Shown: in pieces, positions 59,678-64,000 of the stretch
Numbering within the stretch: the stretch's first letter is position 1
Layout of the letters: the number at the start of each line of letters is the position of its first letter
Assembly: GCF_027922165.1 (NCBI RefSeq)
Contig: NZ_BSFD01000001.1
Location: 142,883 to 206,882 of the forward strand
Direction: 5' to 3'
DNA: 64,000 bases
Source: Brevundimonas intermedia
Lineage (GTDB): Bacteria > Pseudomonadota > Alphaproteobacteria > Caulobacterales > Caulobacteraceae
The notes under the pieces: model-generated
The model's input: the letters and a program-made list of their open reading frames with translations, nothing else
The model's database searches: none
What the model was told of the DNA's origin: nothing
Translations under genes and position numbers: made by a program

Positions 59678-60445
59678 TCAGTGGGACGCCAGGATGGCGT
59701 TCGGATCGGGTATGCGGCGCTGATCGTCCAGGATCTTGCCGTCTTCGATATGGATGACCCGGTCGGCCCAGGCCTCCAGGCGCGGGTCGTGGGTCACGCA
59801 GATCACGGCGGCGCCGTGTTCTGTGGCGGCGCGGCGCAGCAGCTTGATCACCACCTGGCCGTTCTCGCCGTCCAGGGCCGAGGTCGGTTCGTCGGCGAAC
59901 AGGATCTTGGGGTCCTTGGCCAGGGCGCGGGCGATAGCGACCCGCTGCTTCTCCCCGCCCGACAGGGCCGCCGGCCGCTGGTGCAGGCGATGCCCCAGGC
60001 CGACCTCTTCCAGCGCCGTCGTGGCGCGCGTCTTCGCCTGACCCGAGCTCAGCCCCTGGAACTTCAGCACGGTCTCGACCTGCTGCAGCGCCGTCAGGGC
60101 CGGGAATAGGTTGAAACCCTGGAAGATGAAGCCGCAATTATCCAGCCGGAACTTGTCGATCCGACCCGACGAATATTTCCACAGATCATCGACATCCAGC
60201 GCATCGACCCGTCCCTCTTCGGGGCGCAGCAGGCCGGACAGGGCCGCAATCAGGGTCGATTTGCCCGACCCCGAGGGTCCCATGACCATGGTCAGGTCGC
60301 CATGCTTGGCATCGAAATCGACGCCCTTCAGCACCTCGACCCAGGACTTGCCCGACTTGAACCGCTTGACCAGACCCTTGGCCTCGATGGCGAAATCGCC
60401 GTGCTTGCCGTGAACCTTGGTGTGACCGAATGCCATGTCGTTCAT
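59678..60445 (-). CDS. ABC transporter ATP-binding subunit (DevA/LolD type)
   Basis: The 255-aa protein has Walker A GPSGSGKST, signature LSGGEKQR and Walker B ILFADEPTSAL. The ATG at 60445 overlaps the permease stop (ATGA), so a long upstream extension of the frame is rejected. It energises the FtsX-like permease with the HlyD-like adaptor downstream. Confidence 0.93.
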   Translation of the reverse strand: MNDMAFGHTKVHGKHGDFAIEAKGLVKRFKSGKSWVEVLKGVDFDAKHGDLTMVMGPSGSGKSTLIAALSGLLRPEEGRVDALDVDDLWKYSSGRIDKFRLDNCGFIFQGFNLFPALTALQQVETVLKFQGLSSGQAKTRATTALEEVGLGHRLHQRPAALSGGEKQRVAIARALAKDPKILFADEPTSALDGENGQVVIKLLRRAATEHGAAVICVTHDPRLEAWADRVIHIEDGKILDDQRRIPDPNAILASH

Positions 60446-61614
60446 CGCAGCAGGTCCGCAGGTTGGCTGTTCTTGAGGATGCCCAGCGACAGCAGGCCGG
60501 ACACCATGGAGATCAGGATCAGGCCGATCCCCACGACCAGCAGCAGGCTGAACGGCAGGGCGATGATCACCGCACCCGCCATGGCCAGCAAGGACACCAG
60601 CCAGGTCAGGAAGATGGCGGCGAACACGCCCACCACCCCGACCCAGAAGCTGAGCTCGACCACGATCCGCCGCAGCGACCCCATGCCCACGCCAAGCGCC
60701 CGCAGCGAAGCGAACTCCTTGATATTGGCCATGATGGCCCCGCGCAGCGTCTGCCAGGTGATGGCCACGCCGATGATGATCCCCAGCACGACGCAGCCGC
60801 CGATGATGATGACCAGAATGCCTTCCTCGAACATGGCGCCGGCGTTGGCTTCGGCCAGCTGCTGTTTGGTCCAGGCCTTCCACTGGCCGGAGCCCATCTC
60901 GTTCAACTGAGCCACGACGATCGGCGCGCGCGCCGGGTCGCGCAGTTTGACCATCAGCGGGCCGACGCGCGGTCCGGTGTCCGCCTGGCCCAGCATCCGC
61001 AGGGTGTCACGCGACATCACCACCCCGGGCTGCATCATATTGGGGTAGCCGCGGGTCACGCCGACGATGGTGACCGTCTGGCCGTTGTACAGCGCCTTGT
61101 CCCCCAGCTTGACGCCCAGGGTCGACAGCGCCGTCTCGTCCACCGCCACGGTGTAGGGCTGACGCAGGGCGTCGACCAGTTCCTGGGAATAGTCGGTGGG
61201 GATGGTCACCGACCCCGGACGGGTGTCGATAATGCTGGCCTGCACGAACTTCTGACGCGGCGCGCCCTGGCTGGCGTTGTCGGCCTGACTCTTGGTCGGA
61301 TCGACATCCTTGATGTTCTGGAAAGTACCCCCGGCGCCGTCCAGCGGCATGACCTCGATCACCTCGGGGTGATTATAGGCCAGCGGAATGAACCGGCGCG
61401 GCACGCCCGACGGTCCGTTGATCAGGCTCTTGGCGCCCGGCTGCAAAATGAAGATGTCCGCGCCAGACCGTTCGATGGTCGCCGTGAACCCCTTGCCGAT
61501 GCCGATGAAGACACCAGTCATCGCCAGGACCAACAGCCCTGACAGGGCCAGGGCCATGACGGCCGCCATATAGCGGCGCCACTCGAACAGCAGCGTAGAT
61601 AGCGCAAGCGACAT
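60442..61614 (-). CDS. ABC transporter permease (FtsX/DevC type)
   Basis: The 390-aa protein has an N-terminal membrane helix (AAVMALALSGLLVLAMTG), a large periplasmic domain (about 45-265) and three C-terminal helices (ILVIIIGGCVVLGIIIGVAI; VVGVFAAIFLTWLVSLLAMA; LLVVGIGLILISMVSGLL). It is the first gene of the three-gene exporter operon. Confidence 0.92.
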   Translation of the reverse strand: MSLALSTLLFEWRRYMAAVMALALSGLLVLAMTGVFIGIGKGFTATIERSGADIFILQPGAKSLINGPSGVPRRFIPLAYNHPEVIEVMPLDGAGGTFQNIKDVDPTKSQADNASQGAPRQKFVQASIIDTRPGSVTIPTDYSQELVDALRQPYTVAVDETALSTLGVKLGDKALYNGQTVTIVGVTRGYPNMMQPGVVMSRDTLRMLGQADTGPRVGPLMVKLRDPARAPIVVAQLNEMGSGQWKAWTKQQLAEANAGAMFEEGILVIIIGGCVVLGIIIGVAITWQTLRGAIMANIKEFASLRALGVGMGSLRRIVVELSFWVGVVGVFAAIFLTWLVSLLAMAGAVIIALPFSLLLVVGIGLILISMVSGLLSLGILKNSQPADLLR

Positions 61615-61825
61615 GATTGCCGATAAACCCCCGATACGTCTGCCTATCTGAGCGCGCGTCGCCTCACCGCCAAGTTAAATCGGGGTAAGGCTGGCAGTTC
61701 GCCGCGTTGCAGCGGATGGGCCGAGCCACTATGGCGTCTCAGCCTCTTGGCGACGCCGGCGAAACGGCGCTAGTTACAAGATAACAGACGGAACAGCGCG
61801 TTCCGCCCTCTGAAGGAAACCCCGA

Positions 61826-63919
61826 ATGTCGTTGCCATCCCTTCGTCTCACCGCCTCGCTGGCCGCCCTCGGCGCCGCGACCGTCGTCCTGTCCGCCCCC
61901 GCGACCCCGGCCCGCGCCGACGAAGGCATGTGGACCTTCGACAACTTCCCCATCGCGACGGTGAACGAGAAGTACGGCACGAACATCGACCAGGCCTGGC
62001 TGGACCGCGTGCGCAACGCCGCCGTCCGCCTGCAGGGCTGCTCGGCCTCGCTGGTTTCGGGCGAAGGTCTGATCCTGACCAACCACCACTGCGTCGTCTC
62101 CTGCGTCCAGGATCTGTCCACGGCCGAGAACGACTACGTCAAGAACGGCTGGATGCCCGCCACCCGCAAGGAAGAGAAGAAGTGCCCCGGCCAGACGGCC
62201 GAGATCCTGACCGACATCACCGACGTGACCGACCGGGTCGTCGGCGCCGGCGCCGGGCTTGAGGGCGCCGCCTTCGTCCGCGCCCGCGCCGCCGAGATCG
62301 ACAAGATCCAGAAAGAGGTCTGCGGCGACGACCAGAAGCTGACCTGCCAGGTCATCAGCTTCTACCGCGGCGGTCAGTACAAGCTTTACAAGTTCCGCAA
62401 GTATGACGACGTGCGCCTGGTCTTCGCGCCCGAGTTCCAGGCGGCCTTCTTCGGCGGCGACCCGGACAATTTCAACTTCCCGCGCTACGCCCTGGATGCC
62501 GGTTTCCTGCGCATCTACGAGGACGGCAAGCCCGTCGCCACGCCGAACCACCTGACGTGGAACCCCAACGCGCCCAAGGAAGGCGACGTCACCTTCGTCG
62601 CCGGCAATCCCGGCTCCACCTCGCGCCTGCTGACCATGGCCCAGCTGGAGGCCCTGCGTGACCAGCAACTGCCGATCAGCCTGATCCAGTCGTCGGAACT
62701 GCGTGGCCGCCTGCTCGAATATTCGACCACCGGCGAAGAGGCCAAGCGGGTCTCGGTCGATCCGATCTTCGGCCTGGAGAACGGCTTCAAGGTCAACTAC
62801 GGCCAGCAGGGCGCTCTGACCGATCCGGCCTTCATGGCGACCAAGCGGGCGGCCGAACAGGAGCTGCGCCAGCGCGTCGCCGCCGACCCGGCCCTGGCCC
62901 AGCGCATCGGCGACCCGTGGGCCGAGCTGGAGCGCGTTTCGACCGCCCAACGCGACCTCTACCTGCCGTACCGCCAGCTGGAATCCGCCGCCGGCCAACG
63001 CTCGTCGCTCTACAGCTACGCCCGTTCCATCGTCCGCGCCTCCAAGGAACGCGCCAAGCCCGTCGCCGAACGCCGCGCCGGCTATTCGGACGCCGACATC
63101 GCGTCGCTGGGCCGCCGCCTGGCGACCGAGACCCCGATCTCCAACGATCTCGAGAAGATCTATCTGGATTTCTGGCTGTCCAAGACCCGCGAATATCTGA
63201 CCGTCGACAACGCCAATGTGAAGGCTCTGCTGGGCAAGGAAAGCCCGGAGCAGATCGCCGCGCGCCTGGTGGACGGCACCCGCCTGGCCGACCCGGCCTT
63301 CCGCGCCCAGGCCCTGGCCATGACGCCGGAACAGCTGGCCGCCTCGGGCGATCCGCTGATCGCCTTCGTTCTGGCCAATGACGACGCGGCCCAGGCGATC
63401 CGCACCCAATGGGAATCGGCCGTGTCCGGCCCGACCAGCCGCGCCGGCGAAAAGATCGCCCAGGCCCGGTTCGCCGTCTACGGAACCAACCTGTATCCCG
63501 ACGCCACCTTCAGCCTGCGCCTGTCCTACGGCCAGGTGAAGGGCTGGACCTATCGCGGCGTGACGGTGACGCCCTTCACCGAGATCGGCGGCCTGTACGA
63601 GCGCAATACCGGGGCTGAGCCCTTCAACGCGGCCGAGGACTGGGTGGCGGCCGAGGGCAAGATCAACAAGTCGACCGTCTATGACTTCGTCTCGACCAAT
63701 GACATCATCGGCGGCAACTCGGGCTCGCCCGTGATCAACGCCAAGGGCGAAGTCATCGGCGCCGCCTTCGACGGCAACATCCACTCGCTGGGCGGCAGCT
63801 TCGGCTACGACGGCGAGCTGAACCGCACGGTGACGGTCTCGACCGCCGCCATCACCGAAGCCCTGCGCAACGTCTACAACCAGCCGCGCCTGCTGCGCGA
63901 ACTGGGCGTGCGGCGGTAA
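61826..63919 (+). CDS. S46-family dipeptidyl-peptidase
   Basis: The 697-aa protein has a signal peptide cleaved after ARA and the S46 catalytic His in ILTNHHCV (about 87-88). The Asp region follows (FFGGDPDNFNFPRYALD), then the nucleophile Ser in GGNSGSPVINAKGE. Enzymes of this family (DPP7/DPP11) release dipeptides from imported or periplasmic peptides. AAGGAAA precedes the ATG. It is divergent from the exporter operon. Confidence 0.94.
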   Translation: MSLPSLRLTASLAALGAATVVLSAPATPARADEGMWTFDNFPIATVNEKYGTNIDQAWLDRVRNAAVRLQGCSASLVSGEGLILTNHHCVVSCVQDLSTAENDYVKNGWMPATRKEEKKCPGQTAEILTDITDVTDRVVGAGAGLEGAAFVRARAAEIDKIQKEVCGDDQKLTCQVISFYRGGQYKLYKFRKYDDVRLVFAPEFQAAFFGGDPDNFNFPRYALDAGFLRIYEDGKPVATPNHLTWNPNAPKEGDVTFVAGNPGSTSRLLTMAQLEALRDQQLPISLIQSSELRGRLLEYSTTGEEAKRVSVDPIFGLENGFKVNYGQQGALTDPAFMATKRAAEQELRQRVAADPALAQRIGDPWAELERVSTAQRDLYLPYRQLESAAGQRSSLYSYARSIVRASKERAKPVAERRAGYSDADIASLGRRLATETPISNDLEKIYLDFWLSKTREYLTVDNANVKALLGKESPEQIAARLVDGTRLADPAFRAQALAMTPEQLAASGDPLIAFVLANDDAAQAIRTQWESAVSGPTSRAGEKIAQARFAVYGTNLYPDATFSLRLSYGQVKGWTYRGVTVTPFTEIGGLYERNTGAEPFNAAEDWVAAEGKINKSTVYDFVSTNDIIGGNSGSPVINAKGEVIGAAFDGNIHSLGGSFGYDGELNRTVTVSTAAITEALRNVYNQPRLLRELGVRR

Positions 63920-63931
63920 GACTACGCGTCT

Positions 63932-63962
63932 CCTCCCCATTCGCCTCTTGCGAATGGGGAGG
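63932..63962. repeat. Palindromic intergenic repeat after the S46 gene
   Basis: A 13-bp perfect stem (CCTCCCCATTCGC with GCGAATGGGGAGG) closes a 5-base loop and is followed by a G-rich GCCGGCGAAGCCGGGGGTGG stretch to the window end. It lacks a T-run. It looks like a dispersed repeat rather than a classical terminator. Confidence 0.55.
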
Positions 63963-64000
63963 GGGACCGCCGGCGAAGCCGGGGGTGGAGGGGCTCTTCA

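Noticed and set aside
60446..60883. N-terminal extension of the ABC ATPase
   Set aside because: It is His/Gly/Arg-rich antisense-like sequence inside the permease gene; the ATGA overlap start gives the normal ATPase N-terminus.
61739..63940. 733-codon frame opposite the S46 peptidase
   Set aside because: Same reason: composition of an antisense shadow, with the S46 triad clearly on the plus strand.

Overview
The window is high-GC alphaproteobacterial DNA, most likely from the Caulobacterales and plausibly Brevundimonas. The reasons are the large TonB-dependent receptors of the Caulobacter/Xanthomonas class, a flavin halogenase of the type linked to such receptors, and core genes such as opgH, uvrC, pgsA and an S46 peptidase. 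The genus is an inference from gene content; no rRNA is present.

Layout. (1) 1-13290 is a carbohydrate-uptake locus. It has a truncated STN-type TonB receptor divergent from an ECF sigma/FecR pair, then a flavin halogenase, a GH3 glycosidase lipoprotein, a second TonB receptor, a GH30 glycosidase and a LacI-family regulator. Two copies of a palindromic LacI-type operator lie in front of the second receptor and the GH30 gene. Together they look like a beta-glucan utilisation unit: surface hydrolysis, TonB import and repression lifted by a sugar. (2) 13291-16711 holds an IS30 transposase remnant and a LysR regulator divergent from two oxidoreductases. (3) 17146-38476 is a genomic island of about 21.3 kb inserted at the 3' end of tRNA-Ser(GGA). 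A 20-bp direct repeat marks both ends, and a regulator-excisionase-integrase operon sits next to the intact tRNA. (4) 38691-64000 is mostly housekeeping chromosome: msrA, a 2-oxoadipate dioxygenase/decarboxylase homologue, an OPG synthase with a neighbouring acyltransferase, folate genes, uvrC, pgsA, a DevBCA-type exporter and an S46 peptidase. Two PIN-toxin modules and a carbonic anhydrase sit between uvrC and pgsA.

The island is the most interesting part. Its left side has a HTH protein whose gene contains iteron-like DNA repeats and a Fic protein behind a repeated operator. From 33335 down to 19532 every protein gene I call lies on the minus strand: HTH regulator, 58-aa protein, phosphoribosyltransferase-like protein, a structured non-coding segment, reverse transcriptase, Vsr endonuclease, cytosine-C5 methyltransferase, GHKL (MORC/MutL-like) ATPase, Z1 ATPase, PD-(D/E)XK protein, AIPR protein and a restriction endonuclease with an AspBHI-like N-terminus. 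I read this as two stacked anti-phage modules. One is a retron-like RT plus PRTase-like effector, with a 10-bp inverted repeat in the position of a retron a1/a2 pair. The other is a methyltransferase/GHKL/Z1/AIPR restriction-type system. The right side of the island carries poorly characterised small membrane proteins and a repeat-rich AT-richer intergenic segment.

Starts were moved inward from the longest open frame where a ribosome-binding site, signal peptide or family N-terminus favoured it; the evidence fields say where. All functions are inferred from motifs read by eye.
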